Shown in pieces: positions 22,997 through 37,379 of a stretch of DNA of 64,000 bases (positions within the stretch are counted from its first letter, which is position 1; the number at the start of each line of letters is the position of its first letter). Source of the DNA: Metridium senile. Lineage: Eukaryota > Cnidaria > Anthozoa > Actiniaria > Metridiidae. Below the pieces are notes generated by a model, which saw only the letters and a program-made list of their open reading frames with translations, ran no database searches and had not been told where the DNA came from. The translations under genes and the position numbers were made by a program. The DNA lies in contig OX459104.1 of assembly GCA_949775045.1 (NCBI GenBank), positions 2,706,429 through 2,770,428 of the forward strand. Reading direction: 5' to 3'.

Positions 22997-23334
22997 AGTC
23001 TCCTTCACAGTTCCCGGCGCCATCTTGAAAGGTAGCCGGGCCTTTGTATCGAAGCGTGACGAACGTTGATCTTGCAATGATAGAGATCATTTTTAAAAAC
23101 ATCCTCGGGAACCCAGAGTTAATCTTCTGTCGCTCGTTTCGCGCTCCCAGAATAATCTGGGAGCGAGAAACGTGCGACAGAAGATTACCCCTGGGTTCCC
23201 GAGGATGTTTTAAAACACCTTGTGGGACAACTATTCACGTGTCTGTATCATTGCAAGTTCAAAGTTCAGTTCGTCTCACTTCGATGCAAAGGCCCGGCTA
23301 CCTTTCAAGATGGCGCATGCAGGGAACTGTGAAC
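22997..23334. mobile_element. CGCCATCTTGAAAGG foldback MITE, copy 3, with a nested palindrome
   Basis: The same arms as the other copies, but the centre contains an inserted palindrome at about 23097-23213 (ACATCCTCGGGAACCCAG, TAATCTTCTGTCG and inverses around CTCCCAGAATAATCTGGGAG). Confidence 0.75.
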
Positions 23335-23340
23335 TATCAT

Positions 23341-23643
23341 CAATATACACCTATTTCAAAAATCGTTGTCGCAGCCGAAGCTACAGTCCACACTCTGAAG
23401 TCTGCAAAGGATGACGGTAATATGAACATAATTTGTGATTTATTTCACGTTATATAAAGAAATGTTTGTTTGATCATCTGCCACTGCAACTACTTGTTAT
23501 GATCATATAACTCAAAAACTTACAACCAAAATATACTATGAAAAAATGGATAACAATAGACCGAAATACTGACATTCTTTTTATGCTTCAGAGTGTGGAC
23601 TGTGGCTTTATTTGCGACAACGATTTTTGAAATAGGTGTATAT
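23341..23643. mobile_element. TATACACCTATTTCAAA foldback, copy 1
   Basis: ACACCTATTTCAAAAATCGT and its inverse at the ends, then inverted TACAGTCCACACTCTGAAG. The inner arms match 25688-25989. Confidence 0.7.
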
Positions 23644-23904
23644 TTCACGGTTAATATGTTTTCACTCCGAAACAAAAACAAATGTTTAGACTAACTTTGG
23701 TGTTTTGTTCCGCGTTTGATTCAAAATACTAAACATTGATCATATAAAGGCAGGTAGACTGTTCATATTAACACAACATATTACTTAAATAATGATTTGA
23801 GATGTTTAGATTATTTCTCTTGTTTACTTATTGGAAAGACGAGAAGGTAAGAAAACTTAACGTTAGATGTTAGATGGAACTAGCGAGTAAACTAGTATAC
23901 TTTT

Positions 23905-24620
23905 ACTCCGACGAAGAGCTAAAGCTCGAAACGTCAGTAAAGTTAAGTCAACATTTTTTACGGTGTTATAAATTTCATTATAACCTATCGTTAATATCTC
24001 AAACATCGACGCAGCCTATACTAGTTTACTCGCTAGTTTCTATTTTTATTTTTTACGGTGTTACAAATTTCATTCTATTACCTATCGTTTATATCAAACA
24101 CAGACGCAGCCTATACTAGTTTACTCGCTAGTTTCTATTTCTATTTTTTACGGTGTTACAAATTTCAATATATCAAACACCGACGTAGCCTATACTAGTT
24201 TACTCGCTAGTTTCTATTTCTATTTTTTACGGTGTTACAAATTTCATTCTATTACCTATCGTTTATATCAAACACAGACGCAGCCTATACTAGTTTACTC
24301 GCTAGTTTCTATTTCTATTTATTACGGTGTTACAAATTTCAATATATCAAACACCGACGTAGCCTATACTAGTTTACTCGCTAGTTTCTATTTCTATTTT
24401 TTACGGTGTTACAAATTTCATTCTATTACCTATCGTTTTTATCAAACACCGGCACAGCCTATACAAGTTTACTCGCTAGTTTCTATTTCTATTTTTTACG
24501 GTGTTACAAATTTCAATATATCAAACACCGAGGTAGCCTATACTACTGAGTTTACTCGCTAGTTTCTATTCCTATTTTTTACGGTGTTATAACTTTCATT
24601 CTATTACCTATCAGTTAAAT
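23905..24620 (+). repeat. Penelope-related tandem array, about 80-100 bp unit, about 7 copies
   Basis: Units contain TTTACGGTGTTACAAATTTC, TATCAAACACCGACG, CCTATACTAGTTTACTCGC and TAGTTTCTATTTC. The array begins with CCGACGAAGAGCTAAAGCTC and GAAACGTCAG. Alternate units have or lack an ATTCTATTACCTATCG segment. Confidence 0.8.
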
Positions 24621-24755
24621 GTTTGATGGGAGCCGAGTTGTGTGCAAAATAACTAACTTAGAGGTAGCGAGTGTGTGTCTGAGTCTTTTTAATTTACAAA
24701 TAGACATACATCTTTGATTAGAAAAGTTCTCAAGGAAGAGTGAAAAAGATCAACG

Positions 24756-27904
<3,149 letters not shown>

Positions 27905-28087
27905 CCTCGCTTTCAAATGTTTTTAATATCCTTCATCAGTCCCATGATCCTCTTTGATAGCTTTTTTTTTTTATTCCATGATCTTCCAGTATCAGTAAGG
28001 AAGAACAGTTTTTAATTTAATTTAATGCGACTTATTTATTCCTTTTAGGTACACACCAACCTTTCGGCATGAATGAACGATTCGCTT

Positions 28088-28236
28088 TCAATAGCTGTTA
28101 TTACAGTTATATGCAAATGATTTCAAACAATGGATTCAAATCGAGGCTTTCGGGCAAACCTATTGTTTTCGCCCGAAAGCCTCGACTTCAACCCATTGTT
28201 CAAAATCATTTGCATATAACTGTAATAACAGCTATT
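28088..28236. mobile_element. Foldback MITE with about 70-bp arms
   Basis: AATAGCTGTTATTACAGTTA, TATGCAAATGATTT and CGAGGCTTTCGGGC are each inverted across a CAAACCTATTGTTTTC centre. Confidence 0.75.
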
Positions 28237-28339
28237 AATCCATCTTCCCCTACTCCTACATTTACTATATCACTTTCTGATTGGTTCATCACTTTTCCCG
28301 TTTCATATTTATACTCAATATCTCTCTTAGTCTAACTCT

Positions 28340-28460
28340 TTTCCTCCAACGAAGGGCTAAAGCTCGAAATGTCAGTAAAGTTGTGTTACAAATTTCATTC
28401 TATTACCTATCGATTATATCAAACACCAACGCGGCCTATACTAGTTTACTCGCTAGTTTC
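28340..28460 (+). repeat. Penelope-related repeat fragment downstream of the CALHM-like gene
   Basis: CCAACGAAGGGCTAAAGCTC, GAAATGTCAGTAAAG, TATCAAACACCAACG and TAGTTTACTCGCTAGTTTC, in the same order as the array unit. Confidence 0.65.
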
Positions 28461-28586
28461 CAATGAAAATTTGAAATGTCTTTTTTTTTTCTGGATGAAC
28501 AATTTATTTAAATTTGACATTATTAGTTACATATCTTGGTATAGATTTGTATCATATCATTTTCTTCTTGTCTTCTTCAATATAAT

Positions 28587-28773
28587 AGTCCCCTTCACAA
28601 TTCCCTGCGCCATCTTGAAAGGTAGCTGGGCCTTTGCATCGAAGCGAGACGATCGTTGAGCTTGCAGCGATACACAGACACCTTGCCAGACAAATATCAA
28701 CGTGTCTCTATCGTCTCGCTTAGATGCAAAGACCCGGCTACCTTTCAAGATGGGCAGGGAAGTGAAGTAGACT
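28587..28773. mobile_element. CGCCATCTTGAAAGG foldback MITE, copy 4
   Basis: Starts AGTCCCCTTCACAATTCCC and ends GGCAGGGAAGTGAAGTAGACT, with shortened inner arms. Confidence 0.7.
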
Positions 28774-28867
28774 TTCTTGATTAACTTTAGACCGCTCCTA
28801 AAACAAAATAGACAACTTATTATCAATAGGCTCCATATACACCAATGGTCGTCATCTATACTTCATC

Positions 28868-29051
28868 TACCCTGCAAAACAGGCGTTCGTTCGGTTTTTT
28901 TTTGGGAAGATCGGGTTTTGGGCTTCCTGTGTTCCTGTGTTCCTGTGTTCCTGTGTTCCTGTGTTGTATGGGGCGAAGTGGGGCGGGTATCACGACGATA
29001 CAGGAACCCCAAAATCCGATTTTTCCAAAAAAACGCCTGTTTTGCAGGCTA
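28868..29051. mobile_element. Foldback element with CCTGTGTT minisatellite core
   Basis: CCTGCAAAACAGGCGTT and its inverse AACGCCTGTTTTGCAGG are the ends; GTTCCTGT repeats five times at 28930-28964. Confidence 0.65.
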
Positions 29052-29105
29052 TACTTCATCATGCTTAGTTTTCTGATCAACATCATCTTATCACAGACCG
29101 ATAAA

Positions 29106-29290
29106 GGTTGGCACAGTTGGTTAGTTAGTTCTGTGCGAGAGGTCCCGAGTTCGATTCCCAGTGACTTCGCATCCTTGTTTCAACTTTTCTTCTTTCCGTG
29201 TAGCTTTAAGTAGCTTTAAATATCTGTAAAATGGAGCACTGATGGAGAGAGGGAAATAAAATGAGCTCTCTGAAAGATCAGCTTTGGCCG
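29106..29290 (+). mobile_element. tRNA-derived SINE
   Basis: TTGGCACAGTTGGTTAG resembles an A box and GAGTTCGATTCCCAG an exact B box, 33 bp apart, as in a tRNA-like head. The fold lacks a convincing acceptor stem, so it is not a functional tRNA gene. The body end is not defined. Confidence 0.55.
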
Positions 29291-30147
29291 AAGGGACTTC
29301 CGACGTAAAATACTATTCTTTATCAACATCCGGCATCATCTTGATCATCACCATCGTTACCACCACCATCATAATTATCAACACCATTATTTTTATCATT
29401 AACATCATCTGCATTGATTACATTATTATTACTATTAACGCAAAGGTCATCATCATCAGCAACATCTTCTGGCCGTTAGTAGTAGTGGGAACAAACTCGC
29501 AACTGACTCCCTTATTTTCAACTGCCTCCTTCGACCTACCTTCCCTCATCTGTCCCTCCCTCCCTCCCTCCCTCTCTCCCTTCCTCCCTTCCTCCCTTCC
29601 TCCCTTCCTCCCATCCTCCCTTCCTCTTTCCTTCTATCTTCTCTTTTATAAACTGGCTGCAGCACAACCTGAAAATGAGTACTTATTTTCACATAAACCA
29701 TCCCCCCTTCCCCTACTACATAATTAGCCTTTTTCATATCGAACAAGGGACTGGAACCAAGTTTCTCAAAATCAATCTAATTAAAAAATGAACCCCTTCA
29801 CACGAACGAACCAATACAAATTAGTAAGAATTGAAAGTTTGAATAAGTTTGTGCAAATTGCAACGAAATTATGGTATTCTATTTTTTTTCGAAAATACAA
29901 AGAATGTATGGTTTGGCAGGACGTTTTGGAAGACACCATACATTTCTCTGTAATTTTGGCAGAGTTTGGATGCTCATAATGTTTTTTCTTTTTAGCCAAA
30001 CGTTCTGAAACTTGGTCAATAAGCTTATATTTGGTTACTCTCCCATGACATGGGGTTAAGTTTTTTGGAACCATAATTAAATTAGTTTTTCACAGTCGTA
30101 CCCAGTCCCTTACTCGATATGGAAAAGGCCAATATATTTGTACTTAC

Positions 30148-30297
30148 TTAAGCACACTAAACCACATCCATCAGGACAGCATTTGTATTTATAAGTAGGT
30201 GGTCCCTCGTTTAAGCAATGTTCATCTAACGAACAGTAGTTGTCTGGTGTATTTGGACATTCCTGGGGAGGTGGCATTACAGGACATGAATCCCCTC
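30148..30297 (-). CDS. Isolated WAP (four-disulfide core) domain exon
   Basis: A 150-nt minus-strand exon with acceptor TTTCTATGCAG and donor TTAA|GTAAGT encodes GDSCPVMPPPQECP, DNYCSLDEHC, KYKCCPDGCGLVCL. Eight cysteines in the order C-C-C-C-CC-C-C with the KCC..CG..C core match the WAP fold. It is a symmetric phase 1-1 exon, the usual type for shuffled extracellular modules. WAP domains are often protease inhibitors or antimicrobial, but the P1 loop is not identifiable here. No neighbouring exon of the same gene was recognised, so it is either part of a gene with long introns or a relic. Confidence 0.6.
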
Positions 30298-30370
30298 CTG
30301 CATAGAAAGAAAAAATAACCTTTTGTTTCAAAATAGGCAACTTATTATAATAATAACAATAAAGTTTTAT

Positions 30371-30612
30371 GAACATACACCTATACTTGCAGTAAGGTTG
30401 TCATACAAAATAGAACATTTGTCACAAAGAAAATAGAACATTTGTGATTTAGTGCGAAAGGAATTAATTAAAAGACAAGAGAGAGTTCAGCTTGAGTGAT
30501 CTTCTTTTGTCTTTTAATCAATTCCTATCGTATTAAATCACAAATGTTCTATTTTCTTTATAACAAATGTATATTTTTATATGACAACCTTACTGCAAGT
30601 AGGTGTATACAC
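30371..30612. mobile_element. TATACACCTA foldback, copy 3
   Basis: ACACCTATACTTGCAGTAAG and its inverse at the ends; inner arms with TAGAACATTTGTGATTTA and AATTAATTAAAAGACAA. The inner arms also occur at 14192-14310 and 40460-40585. Confidence 0.7.
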
Positions 30613-30868
30613 CTATTTCAATTAACGTTGTCCATCTGGAATGGTCGATCTGAGACCGATAGAAATTGTGGGAGCTCGTTAAACTGCAAATACACTTACA
30701 ATCACGCTCGAATATTAATGTTTACTTCTGAAATACTATTATCCATAATTCAGCACCATTCAAGTGTGATTAAAACAATGTATTTGCAATTTAATGAACT
30801 CCCACAATTCCTATCGGTCTCAGATCAACCATTCCAGATGGACAACGTTAATTGAAATAGGTGTATAT
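30606..30868. mobile_element. TATACACCTA foldback, copy 4
   Basis: ACACCTATTTCAATTAACGT and its inverse, then CATCTGGAATGGTCGATCTG and TGTGGGAGCTCGTTAAA inverted inside. It overlaps the end of copy 3. Confidence 0.7.
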
Positions 30869-31363
30869 CGTGTTTACAAAACGAATTACAATATGTTTAC
30901 AAATATAATCAAAGGCCACCTATGGCCAACTCGTGGATCATTGTTAAAACATTTTGAAAGCGCTTACAGTTCAGACCGCTTCATTACGATTATGTAATTA
31001 TTTTCTCGGATTAGCTTGAGATGATTTGAAGCGAAAAATAATTATTCAATGTTGTTGTTTTATTTGTATTTTTTTGGGTTGTCCTCCATTTCCCTTACGG
31101 TCCGTCGTTCTGTCAGTCCGTGATCCGCTGACAAGTCTGATATTTACCTGGTTCGATCTTCGGTTCGTGCAGAGATACATGCGAGTTCAAAGAGTGTCTA
31201 AGAAACAGTGTTATTAAGTTGTTCTTGCAAAATAAACGCCAGAAAAAGCTAAATAGATAGTCATTGAAGCAATTGGTGTTATATTTGAGGCGATTTGGGC
31301 TGTTGGGTGTAGTTTTTAGAGAGGCCGTTTTAGCTGTTTATTTGTTGTTGTCGAGGTCGACCT

Positions 31364-31398
31364 AGCCTGCGTGCAGCTAAACCGGCTGCACGCAGGCT
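31364..31398. mobile_element. 35-bp palindromic microelement with about 10-bp target duplication
   Basis: AGCCTGCGTGCAGC, a 7-nt centre, and GCTGCACGCAGGCT form a near-perfect palindrome. AGGTCGACCT is present on both sides, while copy 1 of the surrounding element has one such site. A related insert is at 56531-56596, also with a 10-bp duplication, and a fragmentary relative is at 22111-22172. Confidence 0.75.
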
Positions 31399-31881
31399 AG
31401 GTCGACCTGGAGGTTTAAAACCGATCACGTTATCTGACATAATGTAAAGAAAGAAATATTAATTTCATCTACATATACATAGATCGTTAAGTTGAACTGC
31501 TAGATAATAGGGTGAAGCGATTTAAGTTTTGCGAATAAGTTTGTTGTTCTGTGCAAGAAGCTAAGAGCTTGGCAATCGCCAGTTTCAATCGCCGTTCGAA
31601 TTTGTACGAATTAACAGTAGTCAATAAAATTAAACTATATTGACAGATAAACCCGTTACTTTAATTAAAAATATAAAAGAAATAATTACAATAAGCAATA
31701 TATTTACCCTAAAACATCACTAAAGTATGTTGTTGTCTTCACTTCTAGTGTGTATCGTACTCTCTAAGAATGCTTACAATACTGTAGTAATATCCAGTAG
31801 TAACAGCTTCCTCCTTTGTAACTAGTTGTGAATCCATTCCATAGCATTATGAAAGGATGGATAAAAAGTAGCTTCTGTTTA

Positions 31882-32496
31882 TTCTTCGTTTGCAACTGAC
31901 GTCATCACATGTCATCACCAAACCGAAATATTTTTTATATCTCGTATTAAAACATGCACTATATATGTTATAGTTAACTGTTTTAAAAAGACATTTCTGA
32001 AGTTTGGGTTTATAAAAGTTTTTGGTTCCCGAGATATTCAAGTTAGAATTGTGTCACGCAATGCCGGTCACGTATCCTAATCGGGCGATAAAAATCAAGA
32101 ATAATTTGTTCCTTTTCAAAATATTTGGTTCGTAAAGACTTTTAGCATCTAATTCAAGTATATTTTAACGAAATATTTTTAAAATGTTTCAGTTTCCCTT
32201 CATATCAGACCTTAGAAGTTTTGGCCGCCATCTTGGAGGATATGAGATGTCCTCCAGCATGGCCGCTCCATACATTCTTACCAAATATCGCGCAACTTTG
32301 ATCGCGAATAATTCTGCATCCAAATACTCTACAGATTCAAAAATCGGTCAATATACTCAGTTTTGAATGCTCTAAAAGAATATGAATGTCATTTTTCAAT
32401 ACGACTAAGAAATAAGGTTGTGAAATTTGAGATCGGCAGAAATTGGCTTATTATGGTCTATTATGTCCCGATTATCACGTGGTTGCAAACGAAGAA
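31882..32496. mobile_element. 615-bp TA-inserting MITE (mariner/Tc1-like target)
   Basis: Termini TTCTTCGTTTGCAAC and GTTGCAAACGAAGAA are a 15-bp perfect inverted repeat. The element is flanked by TA on both sides, and copy 1 of the host element has a single TA at the homologous site. No transposase frame. Confidence 0.8.
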
Positions 32497-32939
32497 TAGC
32501 AGGGAAGATTTCTCGATAAATTTCATCATAATAAGTTGGTTCGCTTGGTTCGCTCGTAAATTACATGATCTTTAGTAAAATTCACAGTGACCATTTCCGA
32601 AAACATTCGACATAAACTTATGTGTAATACTCTTCTACTGCGAATCATGTGGCGTGAGAAATAATTATCCATGTGCTCGAAGTACGCTGACAGAGATCTT
32701 GGGGCTCAAAAGTTTACACTGACGATCTAGTGAGTGAGTGAGTGAGTGAGTGACACTTCCGGTTCAAAAGCCCCATCCCAATAACTCGAGGATCTTAGAT
32801 CCACGAGTTAAAAACTATAGTTTAAATATATAATATCTTATATCTTCACTCTAATATAACATACATTTCCAAAGTTTAAACTTTATTATAAATGTTCTGT
32901 GTTGAATAATTTGATGCATGGAGCTCGGGAAAAAGTGTC

Positions 32940-33260
32940 GCCCATGTGATGATCAACTATTGCCGGTGTAACAGTTTTCCTTCTGTGCGGCAATCAATAT
33001 ATCGCGGCCGTTGTAACAGTTTTCCGTCTGTGTGGCAATTAATATATCGCCGGTGTAACAGTTTTCGATCCGTCTGTGTGGCAATCAATATATCGCCGGT
33101 GTAACAGTTTTCGATCCGTCTGTGTGGCAATCAATATATCGCCGGTGTAACAGTTTTCCGTCTGTGTGGCAATCAATATATCGCCGGTGTAACAGTTTTC
33201 CGTCTGTGTGGCAATCAATATATCGCCGGTGTAACAGTTTTCCGTCTGTGTGCATGTGTT
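32940..33260 (+). repeat. 42-bp tandem repeat, about 7 units
   Basis: Unit CGCCGGTGTAACAGTTTTCC plus TCTGTGTGGCAATCAATATA; some units carry a GATC insertion. It is open on the minus strand, giving a spurious repeat protein. Confidence 0.85.
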
Positions 33261-33380
33261 GAATTCATTTTCGTCTGTGCATGTGGCAATCACATTTTTG
33301 CATGTGTGGCATTCTAGTTTTTGCTAGCTTTTATAGCATAAAATAGCGCTTTCCACAGATGACGTCACGATGATGTATTA

Positions 33381-33525
33381 TGGGATTGAAATGCGGACAA
33401 GTTGCAGTTTGTCTTGTTGTTTCTAATTCATGGAAAAACTATGGTTTTTCGACTGATATTGAACTTCTTTTCCTTGTTATCGATCGGAAGCCTTTTTTAC
33501 AAAGTTTGTCCGCATTTCAATCCCA
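33381..33525. mobile_element. Short element with 20-bp inverted ends
   Basis: TGGGATTGAAATGCGGACAA and TTGTCCGCATTTCAATCCCA are perfect inverted repeats around about 105 bp. Confidence 0.65.
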
Positions 33526-34137
33526 CAAAGCTTTGCAATATCTATTTTTAGTAACCGTGGAATTTTGTTCTTTCCTGCCTTGCATTCGGTTTTTCGCTGG
33601 TTTGACATTTTAGTTAGCGCGTGTGGTATATGTGTGTGGTCGGCGTGACATTTAAGCCTGGTTCACACTGCGCCGATAATCGTAATAGATTCTCACTGGG
33701 TACCTCAGCTAATAATCAGCAGGCTACCCAGAGGCGGAAGAGAGCGAAGGCTCCCGTATAGATAGTAACGTTAATCATCGTTGTGGGGAGGAGGGATTTG
33801 TTTGGTTAGATTTCGTGATAATACTATGGTTCTATCTGCCACGCGGACAGGCAACTAAAGAACACTAAAGCCTGCATGGTTCACACGAGCGTCATAATCA
33901 TAGAGTTAAGTCATTTAACACGTGAAATAGATATTAGACTAATACACCTTAGCAGTCTCTAATTCCATTGTTTTCTTTTGTGTCTATTTGACTATTACAC
34001 CTTGACTATTTAATTTTGTTTCACGGGTTAAATGTCTTCACTCTAAGCAAGAAAACAAAAAATTTATTATTCCCTGTGGAATTAGAAGACACAGACCAAA
34101 TTGTTTCCTTTTCTAATTTCTTTTGTTTTGCTGATGA

Positions 34138-34238
34138 TGTGACCGGATTCACTGGATTCGTGTGGACGATAGGCCGATTCGCATCAAAACGTATGCGGTT
34201 TCAAAAGTATCCGGATCCGTGTAGACGGGGTCTTAGAT
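34138..34238. mobile_element. Solo end of the hAT-like family seen at 59372
   Basis: TGACCGGATTCACTGGATTC, GGCCGATTCGCATCAAAAC and GTATCCGGATCCGTGTAGAC match, in reverse, the left end of the 59372-61318 element. Confidence 0.65.
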
Positions 34239-34244
34239 GTGTCT

Positions 34245-34930
34245 TGTGTTTTGATTTTGCAGCAGCGCGAAGGAATAGAGACTCGAAAATAATTTCACTT
34301 GTGTATTGTGGTTATTTAGCTCTAGATGTGTCATGTGTCTTGATTTTGCAGCAGCGCCGGCGAAAAAATGGACTCGTAAACAATTTCACTTGTGTATCGT
34401 AGTTATTTTAGCTCTAGGTGGGGCCTGATTTTGCAGCAGCGCCGGCGAAAAAATGGACTCGTAAACAATTTCACATGTGTATTGTGGTTATTTTAGCTCT
34501 AGGTGGGGGCTTGATCAGTTGCAGCAGCGCCGGCGAAGGAAAATGGACTCGTAAACAATTTCACTTGTGTATTGTAGTTATTTTAGCTCTAGGTGTGTCA
34601 TGTGTCTTGATCAGTTGCAGCAGCGCCGGCAAAGGAAAATGCACTCGAAAACAATTTCACTTGTGTATTGTGGTTATTTTAGCTCTAGATGTGTCATGTG
34701 TCTTGATTTTGCAGCAGTGCAAACCAATAAAGACTCAAAAACGATTTTACTTGCATATTGTAGTTATTTTAGCTTTAGTTGTGTCTTGATTTTGCGGCAG
34801 CGCAACCGAATAAAAAGTGATTTTACTTGCGTATTATATGATTATTTTAGCTTTAGTTGTGTCTTGATTTTGCTGCAGCGCAAACGAATAGACTTAAAAA
34901 CAGTTTTTTTTTTGCATATTGTGCGCTAGG
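34245..34930 (+). repeat. 85-100 bp tandem repeat, about 8 units
   Basis: Units share TTGATTTTGCAGCAGCGC, CAATTTCACTTGTGTATTG and GTTATTTTAGCTCTAGG. Divergence increases toward the right end. Confidence 0.85.
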
Positions 34931-35409
34931 ACACTTGGCTGCACACTAAATTTAGTCTATTCACGCTTCGACTATTTTTCACTAATTTCTACTAAATTTC
35001 TACTAATTAGTTTTTGTGTTTCACGGTTATATTGTTTGAACTCTACTACTACTTGTGTTGTATTTAGTTTTTGAAAAAGTGACGTAATTAATTTACTAAC
35101 CTCTTTTGCTGGGAAGGGCGAAGGAAGGACTAAAAAGTACAAAAATAAACACAAAGACCACCAAAGTTTTCATCTTGACTGATCAGCTGTAGTCGACTTT
35201 CAGTGTTGTATGCTGCCCGGTTGAAGTTAACTGAGTAACTGAAGTTAGTTAGGGATTTGAAGAATACTTTAAAACAAACATTGATCGTTTTGACAGTTGA
35301 GGCCTTGTCATGTGACCGGAAGTAAAACGTAGATATATTTGATACACGTAACAAAAAAAGTTAATTGAGGGGGAGGGGGAGGGGAGAGGCTGGATGGGCT
35401 TCAAGTGTT

Positions 35410-35625
35410 ATGGCGTTTAATGGATGAATGGATGGATGAATGAATGAATGATTAGATGGATTGATGAATGATTAGATGGATTGATGAATGAATGAATGAA
35501 TGAATGAATGAATGAATGAATGAATGAATGAATGAATGAATGAATGAATGAATGAATGAATGGATGAATGAATGGATGGATGGATGGATTGAATGGATGA
35601 ATGAATGAATGATTGAAATAAGACA
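35410..35625 (+). repeat. (GAAT)n/(GGAT)n microsatellite
   Basis: Mostly GAATGAATGAAT with GGATGGAT and GATTAGATGGATT interruptions. Confidence 0.9.
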
Positions 35626-35884
35626 AAATGAAGATGAAAAATGGTAAATTAAAAGATTAACCATATATGAACCACAGAATAATAACAGTATATCTCCCTC
35701 GAAACCCCTTGCAAATACAAATGAACAAAAAATCAAACAAAAAATGAATAAACGAAAAATTGAACAAAAACAACCAATCGAACAAATCAATTCAATATTT
35801 GCCACAGGGAACCCAGTCTTGTTAAAAAACAGGAAGCCCAATTTGCATCTCGATTTGAGGCATTGCCAACCGAACAAGCCGACA

Positions 35885-35999
35885 CAAGAAAGCCGTCAAT
35901 GAAAACTAAGCTTTTGGTGGAGTATTTGTCAACCTTAATCGACAGTTAAACTCAATAAAACTCAACCGTCTACTACAAGTAAAGAAGGAATTCATAAGG
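35885..35999 (+). other. Possible noncoding first exon with strong donor
   Basis: A stretch ending TTCATAAG|GTAAGTTTTC has an excellent 5' splice site with no coding potential behind it. It could be a first exon for a downstream plus-strand gene, for example splicing to 45312 ahead of GT31. This is speculative; no promoter motif was recognised. Confidence 0.2.
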
Positions 36000-37379
36000 T
36001 AAGTTTTCTATGATTTTCTTAGCCAAATTGAGTTCAAAAATGACTTCGATGTCAGAGCTGCTTTCGCCCGCTGTGAAATCACATTTTGTCGCTATGTTTT
36101 CTTAGTATTTTGTATTCAAATTTTCGGCAGTAAAATGACGGCTTTTGTGCTTATTATTTCTATGCTTTTTCACATTCACCAACGATAAATTTAAATTTAA
36201 AATATCAATCGCTACACGTCCCGGGTACACGTAGAATATTCACGCCGCGTTGAATGGGGTTAAGCTCATCACTTTCGGCTTCAAAGTTGGTTGTATTTTG
36301 TGACAGATATTTCTTCAAAGCGTTAAATCATTACGTGAGCAAGTGATGGTATCATAATAATTCTTATTTTATGGCTTAAAACCGTTGTATTCATGATGGA
36401 AATCGTTTACCAATCTGGATTTGCATTGCATGACAGCCCATGCACAAATGTAGCGTGCTAGATATTGACTTTGAAATAATATCACATTTCACGAGGTTTC
36501 GAAAATTTTCATTCCTGAAAAAATAACGTAAATTTATTCTTGTTTCTGCTTGAAGTTCGCTAATTGAATTTTTTGCTTTTAAAGCTGAAATTACCGTGCT
36601 AAAAACAGAAATAGATTTGTAAACAAGTTCTGAAGCGAAGCTCTAAATTTCGACACTTTGACAACATTTTTGGAATAATTTGCACCCAAAAGAAATACGA
36701 TATTCTAAGTCTACATAATTCTATCTAATAAACTGATAATACACCATTGTCCATATTTTAGAGTACAAAGTTCATCAATAATCGAACAAAATTCGGGCGT
36801 TATTTCTTTTGACAGAAGTATTAAATAATACAACTTTTCATTAAAAGTTGAAAAGTTAAAGTTGTTTTCAATTTGCTCAAAAAAGCTGCTAATTTTGGAT
36901 TAGGTATGTTTAAAAGTCTTTTATTATTTCTGTATACTTGCTAAATCTTTTACTTTGTGGCTATGTTATTTCTGTTTTGGAGCTAAAGTCCATGTTATCA
37001 TAGCTTGAGTTCGCTCATGTTTTTTTATAAGCTTACTAATTCAAATTCTAATGGAATTTTTTCTGAAAAACTTACATCCTTGTCTGAAATTTGTGATCAA
37101 TGATAAATATCGGTAATATTTTAATTCAAATTTGAATTTACAGTACTCTATTCAAATTAGCTATGCTAAATTGTCTTATGCATATATTGTTGACCATAAA
37201 TATTTAATCAAATATCACAATAATTTCCAAATATAGCTATGTTGATTACAAGCTATATAATTAAACGAAAATACAATTTTAGTTTTTCACTTTTTTCATC
37301 TAGAGCAAATTGTTTCATAAAAAAATATACTTTAAAACTATAAATAAATAAATATATATAAAGATCATGAGAGAAATAT

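Larger units (their letters stand above)
21814..24755. other. Gap between GCC1 and the CALHM-like gene: mobile elements only
   Basis: Four foldback elements (22111, 22225, 22473, 22997), the 23341-23643 foldback and a Penelope-related tandem array fill most of it. An (AAC)n stretch is near 21937-21982. No gene is seen. Confidence 0.6.
27905..30147. other. Gap after the CALHM-like gene: foldbacks, tRNA-SINE, low complexity
   Basis: Contains foldbacks 28088-28236, 28587-28773 and 28868-29051, a Penelope-related fragment, a tRNA-like SINE, a (CCTC/CTTC)n tract at 29548-29632 and otherwise anonymous sequence. No gene is supported. Confidence 0.55.
30912..32814. mobile_element. 1.3-kb DNA element, copy 2, with two later insertions
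   Basis: Inverted relative to copy 1 and collinear with it from GGCCACCTATGGCC to GATCCACGAGTTAAAAA. Two segments absent from copy 1 are present: a 35-bp palindrome at 31364-31398 and a 615-bp element at 31882-32496. Copy 1 therefore acts as the empty-site control for both. Confidence 0.75.

Noticed and set aside
29106..29170. Functional tRNA gene
   Set aside because: A and B boxes are present but no complete cloverleaf or acceptor stem can be drawn; better explained as a tRNA-derived SINE.
33039..33293. TENCYTGDILIATQ repeat protein
   Set aside because: Reverse-strand reading of the 42-bp tandem repeat; unit lengths vary out of frame and flanks have no exon signals.
33380..33613. 77-residue ORF starting MGLKCGQVAVC
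   Set aside because: Its two ends are the inverted 20-bp termini of a small element; no similarity to a protein family.
34016..34929. Overlapping ORFs with CVLILQQR repeats
   Set aside because: Produced by the 85-100 bp tandem repeat; frame changes from unit to unit.
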